A stretch of 41,024 bases of DNA from a virus. How positions within the stretch are numbered: position 1 is the stretch's first letter; each line of letters starts with the position of its first letter. A model generated the notes under the pieces. That model ran no database searches, was not told the origin of the DNA, and worked only from the letters and a program-made list of their open reading frames with translations. Below, one piece after another: positions 15,526-24,644 of the stretch. The stretch lies in the IMG/VR virus record IMGVR_UViG_3300010157_000115, positions 1 through 41,024 of that record, one strand, 5' to 3'. The translations under genes and the position numbers were made by a program.

Positions 15526-17211
15526 TTATTCCTTACCTAAAAATTTATACCCCGGTACGTTCCCTGTAGTGCGCGGGCTGGGCGCATCACGTGCCAATAA
15601 TTCGTCAATCTTTTGGGTAACCGCCGCTTGGAATTTTGGGTCTTTTGTTACATTCGCACCATATTTGGTTATAAGCTGCTTTTTAAAATCAGCCACTTCC
15701 GGGTGATCTGCATACTTTTCACGCCATTTAAGAACTTGATCTTGAGTCAAAACACCTTTTTCTCCGGCACCAGCAAGGGCGGCTCTAAGTTCAGCAGCTT
15801 GGACACGAGCACTAGCACCAATTTCCGCCGCTTGTACATGAGCGACTCCGGTAATGTTAGCCGCTGCTACTGTAGCTTCAGAGGAACGTAGGTTGCCCCA
15901 TACATGAGCAGCAAGATCCGCATCTTTAATACCACCGTTCATAACGGCGCTAATACCAAAACGGTCTCTTGTATCCGCTTTTTCAGCGGCATCAGCACGG
16001 TATTTTTGAGCAGACTTCCAGTCGTCTCTAGATTCAGCACGTTCGGCAAGTTCAATAGAAGCCAATTCTTTTTGGCGTGCTCTTTGTGCTTGTTTAAGGT
16101 CTTTGTTAGCGGCTTGCCAGTCTTCCGCGCCAACCATTGCGCCTTTACCAATATTCTCAAAAGCATTCTTAGAAGTACCAGCCATCATTACCAAACCAGC
16201 TTTAAAGATGGCCATATTTTTAGCGTCCGCACGATCCGCACCAGCTTGTATGGCTTCATCTTGCAAAGCCTTTTTATAGTCTTCTAGGGGTTTACCTACA
16301 GGCTTGCCTTCATTTAATTTATCTAACGTTTCTTTATCACGAGCAGCAGCGCGAACACCGTATTCGTCAATTTCGTTTGCCGCTTCGCCTCTTAAATTAC
16401 TTGCCGCTGGGGGAGGTGTAAGCGCGTATGCTGATGCATCGGTACTCGGTGTATTAGTTACCGACCCAGCAGGGGGCGCTGCCCTCGTAAGAAGTTTATC
16501 TATACCCGGGCCAACGGGTGAATTTTGTGCTTGATATGCTGAACGCCGGGTAGCTGTTGCCGGGTTATATTGGTTTGCGGCGGGGGCAGTTGTAGATGCA
16601 GCAGAATTCCCCATAGCGTATCTATTTGCCATATCTGAAAACGGCGTATTCCCACCAGTTCCAATACGAGGAATTCCTACAGAATTTACATCGGCATCAT
16701 AAATGCCCAAAGCCCGACCAAAACGCGGCACGCCTATAGCGTTGGCAGCAGTTTCTCCTATTTGTGCAAGATAGTTATATGGGCCAGCAAGAATATCCCC
16801 CGCCGCTGCTGGGAGCGTTAACAGTGCCGCACGATCACGCCGTGCCTGAGCTTCACGTTCTTCTTGCGTCATAGTTGCGGAATCTACAAACCCTTTGTTT
16901 TGATACCGTTCAACTTGACCGCCGCCTTCAAACGCAACAATGCCGCCCGAAGCATAGCCTTGAGTAGGTAAGTTGCTACGTAGGCCGTCAACACCGCCCA
17001 TTTGTTCGGCGCGTGCTAATACTTCTTCGGCAATAGGAGGGGTTTTCTGCGCCCCACCCATGGCTTCTGCTTGCGATTTGGCTTGCGTTTTTTGTTGAAT
17101 TAATGGGATGCCGATATAAGCTGGGATGACCCCATCCTTTACCCCTTGGGTAAGCATTTGGATCGAATAAGCCTCAGGATTAGCGATAATTTTTTGGGCG
17201 ATGCCTGTCAT
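15526..17211 (-). CDS. internal virion/ejection-type structural protein
   Basis: A 561-aa, Ala-rich, largely helical protein. Residues 85-100 hold the motif GYASGGIVAFEGGGQV, a glycine hinge recurrent in large virion proteins of uncultured phages and echoed in neighbouring genes here. Residues 170-280 are a disordered Pro/Ala/Asn linker. Residues 285-470 are strongly helical (RARQKELASIELAERAESRD), probably a coiled coil. The C-terminus has a folded stretch (DQVLKWREKYADHPEVADFK). The gene starts within the end of the 675-aa gene (4-bp overlap) and precedes the 2221-aa gene, the order expected for internal core proteins (T7 gp14-gp15-gp16 style). No catalytic motif is visible. Confidence 0.75.
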   Translation of the reverse strand: MTGIAQKIIANPEAYSIQMLTQGVKDGVIPAYIGIPLIQQKTQAKSQAEAMGGAQKTPPIAEEVLARAEQMGGVDGLRSNLPTQGYASGGIVAFEGGGQVERYQNKGFVDSATMTQEEREAQARRDRAALLTLPAAAGDILAGPYNYLAQIGETAANAIGVPRFGRALGIYDADVNSVGIPRIGTGGNTPFSDMANRYAMGNSAASTTAPAANQYNPATATRRSAYQAQNSPVGPGIDKLLTRAAPPAGSVTNTPSTDASAYALTPPPAASNLRGEAANEIDEYGVRAAARDKETLDKLNEGKPVGKPLEDYKKALQDEAIQAGADRADAKNMAIFKAGLVMMAGTSKNAFENIGKGAMVGAEDWQAANKDLKQAQRARQKELASIELAERAESRDDWKSAQKYRADAAEKADTRDRFGISAVMNGGIKDADLAAHVWGNLRSSEATVAAANITGVAHVQAAEIGASARVQAAELRAALAGAGEKGVLTQDQVLKWREKYADHPEVADFKKQLITKYGANVTKDPKFQAAVTQKIDELLARDAPSPRTTGNVPGYKFLGKE

Positions 17212-19235
17212 GCTGCTACCCTTTTCTTGCTTAAAGCGTTACGTAGACCAAGTGTATCTAAACCATCGGAGGCTTTAATTACACCACCTTTTTTCTTTGT
17301 CAGGCTATTTAAGCCGTAAGCAGCAGTACCAGCGCCAGCAAGTTGCGAAATTACGCTAGGTTGTGCTTGATACTGAGTTGTAGTCGTACCGGGAAGAGCA
17401 TAACCGCGCAACAGAGCGTTGAATTGGTTAAGCGTATTCATCGGCATTTCTCTTCCTTGCGCGTAGTTCTGAATCGCTTGGTTGATGTACTGCTGTTCCT
17501 GTGACTGCTGCTGACCACCAATCTGGTTCTGTAGGCCAAGGATGCCTTGTTGTGCAGCAAGTTGTTGAGTGCCTAATTGACCCAACTGCCCTGCTGCTTG
17601 ATTAGCTAAACCATAACCAGCTTGCTGCCCTGAGACACCTTGTAGGCCGGTCTGTGCACCCTGCATACCTTGCGCAGTACCTGCTAGACCACGATCCGCA
17701 CCTTGGAGGGCATACTGACCAGCGTTGATAGCCTGACCAACTCCGGAAAGACCCACACCAGCACCCTGCATAGCCGATTGTGCACCCTGCATACCTTGGG
17801 CCGTACCAGCCAGTTGAGCGTTGACACCCTGCAAGCCCATGCCAGCACCTTGGATGCCAGTTTGATACGCTTGGTTAGCAGCATTAAGTCCAGACAAGCC
17901 AGACTGTGCACCCTGCATGCCAAGGCCATACAAAGACCCAGCTTGACCTAAACCAGCCATCCCAGCCTGTTGTCCCGCCATAGCCTGACCAATACCTGAC
18001 AAACCAAGCTGACCGCCTTGCAAGGCAGTACCCAGACCAGATTGCGCCCCGCCCAAACCTTGAAGACCAAGATTGGAGCCATACTGCATAGCCTGAATAG
18101 CTTTGTCGTAAGCGGCTTGTTGGCCCTGAGCACGAATAGTGTCTTGCTGTGTAGCCAATGCACGGTTAGCTTCAGCGTTCTCAATAGCCTGACGAGCACC
18201 ACCAAACGCACCTGCACGAGCGGCTTGTGATTTACGCCCTTGAGCAGCAATATCAGCTTGACGTTGAGCGGCTGCTACTTGAACATCAGTCACAGCAGAC
18301 TGATAGGGGTTCATATACTGCTGAACCGTATTAGGGTTTGTCATTTGACGGGCGTAATCTTGCCCAGCAGCAGCTTGTTGGGCCGCATAACCCCGAGATT
18401 GCCCAGTAATATCTTGCCCAGTAGCTTGGGCTTGCAGCGCCATATTGCCAATATTGGCAGCTTGGCTACCGTACTGTTGCGCTTGGGGAGCTAAATCGGC
18501 AGCGGATGCGCCGTACTCTGCGCCTTGGCTACCGTAATATCCCGCATTGGGGGCTAAATTAGCAGCTTGTTGCCCATAACCCGCACCTGCACTACCGTAG
18601 TATTGCCCCCCTTGCATACCTGCTTGCTGCCCTAAAAACCCAGACTGCTGCCCTTGCAACCCCGCTTGGACACCCATGTTGCCATAACCATAGGCTTGGT
18701 TTTGCGCCCTATTGGCGTTGTACGCAGCTTGTCCAGCAGCTTGTTGCCCCATCATTTGGCCCATTTGGCCAGACTGGAATCCTGCATTGCCATAACCTGC
18801 GGCTTGAGCGGCGCTATTTAACCCGCCTTGACCGGCGGCATTGGCGTAACCCGTAGCTTGGTTGAACTGACCCGGCACTTGTAAGTTTGCAGCGTTGTAC
18901 TGCACCTGCTGTTGCAGGGGGCTAAAACCGGCTACATAGTTTTGCGGGTCGGTGCTGTAAGGTACAAAAGGTTTAGTGCCAGTGATGTCATAAATAGGTT
19001 TCCCTGAAGCATCAGTACCATTTTGTTCTGTTTTAAACAACTCTTTAGTTGCACCACCAAGTACTTGCTCTACTTGAGGACGAAGCCACTCAGGTATGTT
19101 GGATTGGTTAACCGTAGTAGTAGTCGGTTGATTACCGCCCCCACCACCATAGATACGCCCACCGGGTTTTAAACGGGTTACGCTCTCGCCAAGAGGTTCT
19201 CCCATTGCTTCAAGTTGCCTGCGGGAATAGTTCAT
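17208..19235 (-). CDS. Gly/Gln/Ala-rich repetitive virion protein
   Basis: A 675-aa protein dominated by low-complexity repeats. Residues 130-300 are rich in Tyr-Gly-Gln units (QAAGYGNAGFQSGQMG), and residues 390-560 in roughly 7- and 11-residue units such as GLQGV, GMQGAQ and GLSGVGQ. Between them lies a charged conserved block, NPYQSAVTDVQVAAAQRQAD then AGAFGGARQAI (about 315-360), which I recognise as a frequent signature in phage tail/ejection proteins. The C-terminus has KKKGGVIKASDG, a basic GG motif. The regular small-residue repeats predict long helices or a polar amphipathic rod. It probably forms part of the ejected core or tail needle, which is inference from position. Confidence 0.75.
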   Translation of the reverse strand: MNYSRRQLEAMGEPLGESVTRLKPGGRIYGGGGGNQPTTTTVNQSNIPEWLRPQVEQVLGGATKELFKTEQNGTDASGKPIYDITGTKPFVPYSTDPQNYVAGFSPLQQQVQYNAANLQVPGQFNQATGYANAAGQGGLNSAAQAAGYGNAGFQSGQMGQMMGQQAAGQAAYNANRAQNQAYGYGNMGVQAGLQGQQSGFLGQQAGMQGGQYYGSAGAGYGQQAANLAPNAGYYGSQGAEYGASAADLAPQAQQYGSQAANIGNMALQAQATGQDITGQSRGYAAQQAAAGQDYARQMTNPNTVQQYMNPYQSAVTDVQVAAAQRQADIAAQGRKSQAARAGAFGGARQAIENAEANRALATQQDTIRAQGQQAAYDKAIQAMQYGSNLGLQGLGGAQSGLGTALQGGQLGLSGIGQAMAGQQAGMAGLGQAGSLYGLGMQGAQSGLSGLNAANQAYQTGIQGAGMGLQGVNAQLAGTAQGMQGAQSAMQGAGVGLSGVGQAINAGQYALQGADRGLAGTAQGMQGAQTGLQGVSGQQAGYGLANQAAGQLGQLGTQQLAAQQGILGLQNQIGGQQQSQEQQYINQAIQNYAQGREMPMNTLNQFNALLRGYALPGTTTTQYQAQPSVISQLAGAGTAAYGLNSLTKKKGGVIKASDGLDTLGLRNALSKKRVAA

Positions 19236-19663
19236 ATTAGTACCTCAACAAGGGTATTTCTGGGTTCAAAGTTATAGCGTTTCCACAAGCGTACTATGGC
19301 ATCTCTGCCGTACCCTTGGATTTTTGTAGCACCACGTTGTTTCAACAAGGTCTTTAACTGCTCAAAAGTATCTTGGCTGGAAATAAGTTTTCCACCAATT
19401 GTTGTTACAAACGCCACCCGATGCAGGGGGTAATTGATAAATGACACAGTTGAAGCCCCGTGTATTTGGTTCTCTTCATCTACTGCCACTAACAAAAGCC
19501 ACTGCCCCGAAGTTAAAAATGCTTGAACATGCGAAGCGTTATACCCCGCAGCCCATTCAGGAAAATCCCCGCCTTTATCAAGTGCTTCCTCAATAAACGG
19601 CTGCACCATATGCCAAATTTGTTGGACATAGTTAGCTTCAACAGGGCGAATAGTAAGGGTCAT
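19232..19663 (-). CDS. GNAT-like acetyltransferase-fold protein
   Basis: A 143-aa protein with a GNAT layout: MTLTIRPVEANYVQQIW (strand 1/helix 1), a middle strand WLLLVAVDEENQIHGASTVS (strands 2-4), and a late helix QLKTLLKQRGATKIQGYGRD followed by WKRYNFEPRN and a final strand. The acetyl-CoA loop R/Q-x-x-G-x-G/A is not clearly present, so it may be a structural or degenerate GNAT. GNAT-like proteins in this genomic place (just before internal virion genes) occur in several T7-like and related phages. It overlaps both neighbours by 4 bp (ATGA), implying coupled translation. Confidence 0.7.
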   Translation of the reverse strand: MTLTIRPVEANYVQQIWHMVQPFIEEALDKGGDFPEWAAGYNASHVQAFLTSGQWLLLVAVDEENQIHGASTVSFINYPLHRVAFVTTIGGKLISSQDTFEQLKTLLKQRGATKIQGYGRDAIVRLWKRYNFEPRNTLVEVLI

Positions 19664-20976
19664 TTCTTGAGTATCCCCGCAATTCCACCCTCTGCACGGC
19701 GCATCACATTAGGCGTACCACGCATCGCGGACGAGCGCCCATAAATAGCTTGCGAAGGCCCAGAAGAAGTTGGGATCTCGGGTTGGCTATATTGAGGCAA
19801 GTCTTGTTGACTTTGGTATGGTTGACCATATTGCGGTTGACCATATTGCGGTGGTGGCGGTTGATAGCTAAACGGGTTGTACTGCTGCTGTTGCGGCTGC
19901 TGTTGTTGGTACGGGTTGTATGCTCCAAGCGACATTTCATACTGCCGATATGGGTTGAACTGCTGCTGTTGCGGATACTCTATAGACTGCCCCGGCCTAA
20001 ACTGGTTGAACTGTTGCTGCTGTTGCGGTTGATAGCTAAACGGGTTGTATTGCTGCTGTTGTTGCGGTTGATAACTAAACGGGTTGTATTGCTGCTGTTG
20101 TGGTGCTTGATAGCTACCCCGACCACCTAAACCCGTAGACCTCCCGCTATACGAGTCAACATAGTTGTTTCCACTATAGCTATCCGGGTTAGGCATGTCC
20201 ATAGACAATGGCGGCGAATAAGATTGCTGTTGCCCACCATAAAACCGATCGTATGGCTGTGAACTGTTGGTATAAGGATTAAACGGTTGTTGTGTCTGCG
20301 CTTGAGGCATAGACATTTGCGGGCCGTAGTTATCTAAACCACCACGAGCTTGAAAATCTTCTCTATTTAAACCATTGCTTCGCATGAAATCTAGCACACT
20401 ACTAGCATCTGCGTTAAAACCCTTTGGATTAGTTTGATAAAAGTTTTCAATAGTTTGGTTAATATTTCCACGCGACATACCGGAGTTAAAAGCCGGTGAG
20501 TTCATAGGCTGTGTGCCGTATAAACTAGTACTAAACTGCGTAGAAGGCCGTGCGTAATTCTGGTATTGGCTTTTATAAATATTTGAATTATCAGGTGGTG
20601 GAGTAACAGGGGTTGGGTTAACGGGGGTTGGGTTAACGGGAGTTGGGCTAATAGGTTTGATTACCGGAGTATTATCGGAACCATAACCCCCACCATCAAA
20701 ACCGCCCGGCCTTGCTCCAGAGGGATCAACATACCCGCTTAACCCACCAGTGTTTACTGGGCCAAAAAGACCACTGCGCCCATTACCAAGTAAACCGCTT
20801 TCACCAAAATTATTAGTACCCGCATTTTGATTAGACCCGGCCAGCCCACCGCCTGTTGAGTCAGCAAAATCAGGACTGACGCCTACACCCCCACCCCCGC
20901 CTCCGGCATCACCGCCACCACCGGGATAAAGACGGATGCCAGCTTGATAGCCGCTATGTTTGCTTGGAATAATCAT
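19660..20976 (-). CDS. Gln/Pro/Tyr-rich low-complexity virion protein
   Basis: A 438-aa almost wholly low-complexity protein. It has an N-terminal Gly-rich segment, then PTPVNPTPVNPTPVTPPPD. A short ordered block NINQTIENFYQTNPKG to VLDFMRSNGLNREDFQARGG (about 170-215) is the only globular-looking part. Residues 290-410 are Gln-rich with three YNPFSYQP units separated by QQQQQ runs. It ends in RRAEGGIAGILKK, echoing the GG motifs of adjacent genes. The composition is prion-like (Gln/Asn/Tyr/Gly). It is coupled to the GNAT-like gene by a 4-bp overlap and preceded by TAAGGAGCAATC. Probably a virion component, with no function recognised. Confidence 0.65.
   Translation of the reverse strand: MIIPSKHSGYQAGIRLYPGGGGDAGGGGGGVGVSPDFADSTGGGLAGSNQNAGTNNFGESGLLGNGRSGLFGPVNTGGLSGYVDPSGARPGGFDGGGYGSDNTPVIKPISPTPVNPTPVNPTPVTPPPDNSNIYKSQYQNYARPSTQFSTSLYGTQPMNSPAFNSGMSRGNINQTIENFYQTNPKGFNADASSVLDFMRSNGLNREDFQARGGLDNYGPQMSMPQAQTQQPFNPYTNSSQPYDRFYGGQQQSYSPPLSMDMPNPDSYSGNNYVDSYSGRSTGLGGRGSYQAPQQQQYNPFSYQPQQQQQYNPFSYQPQQQQQFNQFRPGQSIEYPQQQQFNPYRQYEMSLGAYNPYQQQQPQQQQYNPFSYQPPPPQYGQPQYGQPYQSQQDLPQYSQPEIPTSSGPSQAIYGRSSAMRGTPNVMRRAEGGIAGILKK
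20021..20098 (-). repeat. two tandem 39-bp repeats
   Basis: Copies at 20021-20059 and 20060-20098 match at 38 of 39 bases. A third, diverged copy lies near 19857-19895. Each encodes a 13-residue QQQQQ/YNPFSYQP unit of the Gln-rich virion protein. Recent expansion by slippage or unequal exchange is likely. Confidence 0.9.
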
Positions 20977-20985
20977 GATTGCTCC

Positions 20986-22035
20986 TTATGCGGGCATGTA
21001 TTTTTGGGGGTTAATCTCACGGCCTTGAGACTTACGGCCAGTACGTGCTTGACGCACTTTGTCCATCATGGCATAAAGTTGTTTGGCACCGGCATCAGAA
21101 GAGCCGTTACCAAGGTGAGAGACCACATCAGCAGGAACCACAAACTCTTCATTAGCCAAACGGGCAGGACGCCTACCTGCAATACTTGCGGGAATGCTAT
21201 CAGACATGCCATCGCCGGGGCCACGTAGCATACGGCCACCATCAGAGTAACCACCCAGATCAGAGATGCCGCCACGAGCCATAAACGCTGGGTTCATTGA
21301 TTCATCACCAACCACATGGTCATAACCGCCTGAAGCCAGATTAGCAATACCGCCTCCAGCAAACGCAGCACGATAAGTTTCAGGGTTAAACCTAAACCGT
21401 TTCAACGGGCCGTTGTATTCTTCTGGTCCTCCGGGTTTTTCTCTTCCCCCAATAGCACCAGCCAAGGCTGAAGCACCCAGTTTGTACTTGTTGTCCATTA
21501 TGTACTTCGTGGGATCTTGGGCTATTTTGCTCATACCTTCCATAAACGAAGGCGGTGAACCTGCACCGGGGATAGCGGGAGCAGCACCGGTAATGGGCGC
21601 AGTGGCAGGAGCAACGGCGTTGGGAAGAAGACTAGGAATACCGGGGGCAGCGGAAGCAAAATTAGTAGCAGCTTCAGGAAGCATGCCAAACGTTCCACTA
21701 CCTAAAGCACCAGAGGCAATTGACGATGGCCCCATAGCACCGGGAAGTCCAGCCGTAAACGCAGGGGGGGCCATGCTAGTCATAGCAGCCGCATTAGCTA
21801 GGGTTGGGGCCATGTTAGTAGTCATAGCAGCCGCATTAGCTAGGGTTGGGGCCATGTTAGTCATAGCAGCGGCGGGAGCAGCACCACCAATCATGCCCCC
21901 AATACCTGAACCAATACCACCGGTCAGACCACCAAGGAGTGCGCCTTTAAGAGGATCGCCGCCAGTCAAAGCAGCAGAGCCGCCACCCATTGCCGCACTA
22001 AGCAGCATCGCTTCACCAATTCCGCCATCAGCCAT
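20986..22035 (-). CDS. conserved phage virion protein with GPGDGMSDSIP C-terminal domain
   Basis: A 349-aa protein. The N-terminal half is a Gly/Ala-rich hydrophobic region (GALLGGLTGGIGSGIGGMIG) with two copies of MAPTLANAAAMT. The C-terminal 120 residues are conserved in many phages: FAGGGIANLASGGYD, MARGGISDLG, then GPGDGMSDSIPASIAGRRPA, EEFVVPADVVSHLGNGSSDA, GAKQLYAMMDKVRQARTG. I recognise this end as a recurrent domain near the tail/ejection genes of uncultured marine and freshwater podoviruses; its molecular role is not established. The glycine-zipper-like N-terminus could insert in membranes during DNA entry. The TAA of this gene is part of the TAAGGAG that serves the next gene. Confidence 0.75.
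   Translation of the reverse strand: MADGGIGEAMLLSAAMGGGSAALTGGDPLKGALLGGLTGGIGSGIGGMIGGAAPAAAMTNMAPTLANAAAMTTNMAPTLANAAAMTSMAPPAFTAGLPGAMGPSSIASGALGSGTFGMLPEAATNFASAAPGIPSLLPNAVAPATAPITGAAPAIPGAGSPPSFMEGMSKIAQDPTKYIMDNKYKLGASALAGAIGGREKPGGPEEYNGPLKRFRFNPETYRAAFAGGGIANLASGGYDHVVGDESMNPAFMARGGISDLGGYSDGGRMLRGPGDGMSDSIPASIAGRRPARLANEEFVVPADVVSHLGNGSSDAGAKQLYAMMDKVRQARTGRKSQGREINPQKYMPA
21781..21861 (-). repeat. 42-bp direct repeat within the virion gene
   Basis: A 39-base block (21781-21819) recurs exactly at 21823-21861, with a 3-base spacer, and the first nine bases occur again at 21862. It encodes the doubled MAPTLANAAAMT segment. Confidence 0.9.
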
Positions 22036-22067
22036 AATAGACTCCTACGTTTCTTGATATTTTAGTG

Positions 22068-22508
22068 TTAAGGCGTCACCGTGCCAACTGTTCCAGCGGC
22101 ACTAACCCCACTAATTGCAACAGATCTTGTTGGGATAACTGATCCAACTGCCCCTGAACTTGCTACGCCACCAGTAGGAGCACCAACCGCCCCAACCGAT
22201 CCGACTGCCCTAACGCCAGTAAGGAAAACCACATTAGATGCGGTTTTGATCCTAAGCATCTCGCTCCCTGCCTGAACACCATCCTGCGTATCCCGGTACA
22301 CATCCCCTAAGCGCAGATTGTTAAAGTCCGCATCTGTGGGTAGCGTCCGTAAGTCAAGGTTTAAGCTGGCTAGATTTAACTGTTGAACCGTATTAATTGT
22401 GTTGAAGAACAACCTAATTACGTTGCTCAATGAATTCATGTACGCCACATCGTACTGCGGCGGGGCTTGTGGGATATTCGGAGCAGACCGATTTTGAAGC
22501 ATTGCCAT
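22068..22508 (-). CDS. small virion/tail protein with GVxAxGxVGxV repeats
   Basis: A 146-aa protein. The N-terminal 75 residues look folded (MAMLQNRSAPNIPQAPPQYD, helix SLSNVIRLFFNTINTVQQLN, then LPTDADFNNLRLGDVYRDT), a family common next to the tail hub gene. Residues 95-146 are repeats of the form TGVRAVGSVGAV, SGAVGSV, SGVSAAGTVGTV. The same repeat builds most of the 233-aa protein at 32660-33361, 10 kb away. The 4-bp gap to the 707-aa gene upstream suggests co-translation. It may be a tail accessory attached to the hub, which is inference from position. Confidence 0.7.
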   Translation of the reverse strand: MAMLQNRSAPNIPQAPPQYDVAYMNSLSNVIRLFFNTINTVQQLNLASLNLDLRTLPTDADFNNLRLGDVYRDTQDGVQAGSEMLRIKTASNVVFLTGVRAVGSVGAVGAPTGGVASSGAVGSVIPTRSVAISGVSAAGTVGTVTP

Positions 22509-22511
22509 AGG

Positions 22512-24635
22512 TCAGCGTCTGCCGTCAGGACGGACATCAATTCGTGGAGCACCCAACTGCCAAGTTGTGCCTATATCTGTGGAAGCCATCTTAAATATCA
22601 TCTGCCGTCCACGAGCGCGGGTGTATATCTGCCCCGTAAACTCTTCGGTAATAACGTAGTTGGAACCTTTTGTAACAGTACCACTAGCTGCATTACCAGT
22701 ACCAGACCCTGAGTTCTGCATGGGGTAAAGCGTCATAACAGCGTTAGCTGTAGGTATCCCTGAACCCGATTGCCCACCCGTAGCAGACGACCCGTTAAAA
22801 GTTAAGTCAGGCAGCACCCGCCATACAAACCCAAAACTGTGCCCATCGTTAATATCAAACTCAGAGGAGGATATATAAGCAGGTAGGGCAGTTAGGCTCC
22901 CAAGTACATAGGCGTCTACACCATCTTCATGCTGTACAAGTTCACTATCGTATGTGGCAGCAATGGGCAGTGGCAGCAGACCAGAATCTAGCCATGCAGA
23001 ACGCCCCATACTCCCGTAGTACCAAACGTTTTCTAGGTAGTTGTACACCACGTAGCGGTCACTAAAGTTAGAGTTTGCAGAGCTGTAGAACCACCAGACT
23101 TCATTAAAGCCTTCATTGGTACTGCAATAAACTTGCTGGGCTTGCAGTACGTTAAAGTCATTAAATATATAACGGCGTAGGTCACAGTTCAGTGTTTGCA
23201 CCCGTCCATCGTATTTATAGAATTTATCCACTGCCATCCAGTACACTGCGCCAGAAGCAATAACAGCGGCATTGGGGCCAATAATAGACACGTTATCCGC
23301 AATCAACTGTGCTGTCCATACATAAGGTGGCCCGACATATTGCAGCGAGTACAGCGAGGAATCCGTAAACACCACGATCTCTTGACGCGACTGTACGGCG
23401 GTGATGATTGATGAGCCATGAGACAAACGCAAGCTACCCGCTTGGTTAGTCGCCGCAGGTGCCCATGTGTATGGGTCTTCTTGGTCTGACCAGCGGATCA
23501 ACATGGGGTCAAGGTAATTTTGCCCGTAGTCGTTTGTGCCAAACACCAAAACAAACCGGAAAGCATCGGACACAAGTATGTAGTTCTGGTACAGCGGAGC
23601 ATCCGCATCCCCCGCATCGGCTAGGTCAATGCCACGTTGGGAGATATATTGCAGTCCAGATTGCCCGCCTGTGGTCGTAATGGGCGAACCTTCAATTGCT
23701 GTAGATACACTAAATGTCCCACCAGTGGACTGCACTACAAAGTACACCTGACCAACAACTAAGCCAGTGGGCAATGCGCCGGTAGACGTAAATGTGATAC
23801 CTGTTCCATCAGGAAACGAAAACCCAGCAGGGAGAGTGATGACCCCCGGCGCAGCGATTGTGATAGTTATCTGTACAGGAGAGTAGCCTACGTTAGCGTT
23901 CCAATAGTAAACGCCTTGCCCACGGGGGCCATAGATTAAATCTTCGCCAAAGTTCTGCTGGTTCCAAATCTGCAAGGATGTAGAAGTTGCTTGCCCATTA
24001 CCCCATGTACCCGCCCCCCAAGGGCCAGCACCCCAGCCAACAAGGGGAACCTGATAAGAAGGGCCAGTATTAGTTTCGTACTGTGTAACTACCGTGCCAC
24101 CACCGGGGGAGCCTGATGCGTCCGTAGCATTGGCAGTGGCAGAGACCGTGATGGTGTAGTTGTTGTCGTCAACAAACGTAATCTGGAACGTGTTTTTTAG
24201 TACGCTGGCGGTGATGTTGCCACCAAGTCCGGTAATTGCAGCACCACTGTAAGTAACAAAATCCCCATCGGTGCAGCCATGGGCTACCTCAGATACCGCT
24301 ATGACCTTTGAGCCAGCAGTGGCAGTGAATGGGTTGGTTAGCGTAACCGTCTTGCGGATTGGGGTAATGTCAAAATACTGGTTACCTTTGAGGATATAGA
24401 ACTTTAGGTTTGTACCTACGCCCACTAGGTTTTCTGCGGCTAACGTAATCCAGTTCCACAATGACCGGCATACGCCTAGAAACGTACCAGAAGCAAACGG
24501 TGTCCAGCCCCCAATTTTCTCGGGAGTGCCTTGACGAAAACGAACTTTGTCGCACTCGTACCATCCGCCTTCTGTGGTGTAGCGAGTATTTTCCCGGTTA
24601 ACCCCCGGCTTGAACAAAATCTTCTGTAATGGCAT
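22512..24635 (-). CDS. tail hub/nozzle-like protein (P22 gp10 / T7 gp12-type)
   Basis: A 707-aa protein beginning MPLQKILFKPGVNRENTRYT, then EGGWYECDKVRFRQGTPEKI, GGW. This is a very characteristic start of a phage family annotated as packaged-DNA stabilisation protein or tail tubular protein B. The body is almost all beta strand with Trp/Tyr-rich turns (WDSDQEDPYTWAP-type loops, LRLSHGSSIITAV, VVFTDSSLYSLQYVGPPYVW, FYKYDGRVQTLNCDLRRYIF), consistent with a beta-propeller. Residues 100-190 and 255-320 look like inserted Ig-like domains. It ends IGTTWQLGAPRIDVRPDGRR, conserved in the family. It forms the distal tail channel of short-tailed phages. Confidence 0.85.
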   Translation of the reverse strand: MPLQKILFKPGVNRENTRYTTEGGWYECDKVRFRQGTPEKIGGWTPFASGTFLGVCRSLWNWITLAAENLVGVGTNLKFYILKGNQYFDITPIRKTVTLTNPFTATAGSKVIAVSEVAHGCTDGDFVTYSGAAITGLGGNITASVLKNTFQITFVDDNNYTITVSATANATDASGSPGGGTVVTQYETNTGPSYQVPLVGWGAGPWGAGTWGNGQATSTSLQIWNQQNFGEDLIYGPRGQGVYYWNANVGYSPVQITITIAAPGVITLPAGFSFPDGTGITFTSTGALPTGLVVGQVYFVVQSTGGTFSVSTAIEGSPITTTGGQSGLQYISQRGIDLADAGDADAPLYQNYILVSDAFRFVLVFGTNDYGQNYLDPMLIRWSDQEDPYTWAPAATNQAGSLRLSHGSSIITAVQSRQEIVVFTDSSLYSLQYVGPPYVWTAQLIADNVSIIGPNAAVIASGAVYWMAVDKFYKYDGRVQTLNCDLRRYIFNDFNVLQAQQVYCSTNEGFNEVWWFYSSANSNFSDRYVVYNYLENVWYYGSMGRSAWLDSGLLPLPIAATYDSELVQHEDGVDAYVLGSLTALPAYISSSEFDINDGHSFGFVWRVLPDLTFNGSSATGGQSGSGIPTANAVMTLYPMQNSGSGTGNAASGTVTKGSNYVITEEFTGQIYTRARGRQMIFKMASTDIGTTWQLGAPRIDVRPDGRR

Positions 24636-24644
24636 GGGTCAATC

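Noticed and set aside
21413-22057. Long plus-strand frame (214 codons) opposite the 349-aa virion gene
   Set aside because: A mirror of a Gly/Ala/Pro-rich coding sequence. The minus-strand protein has conserved phage motifs and a proper ribosome site.
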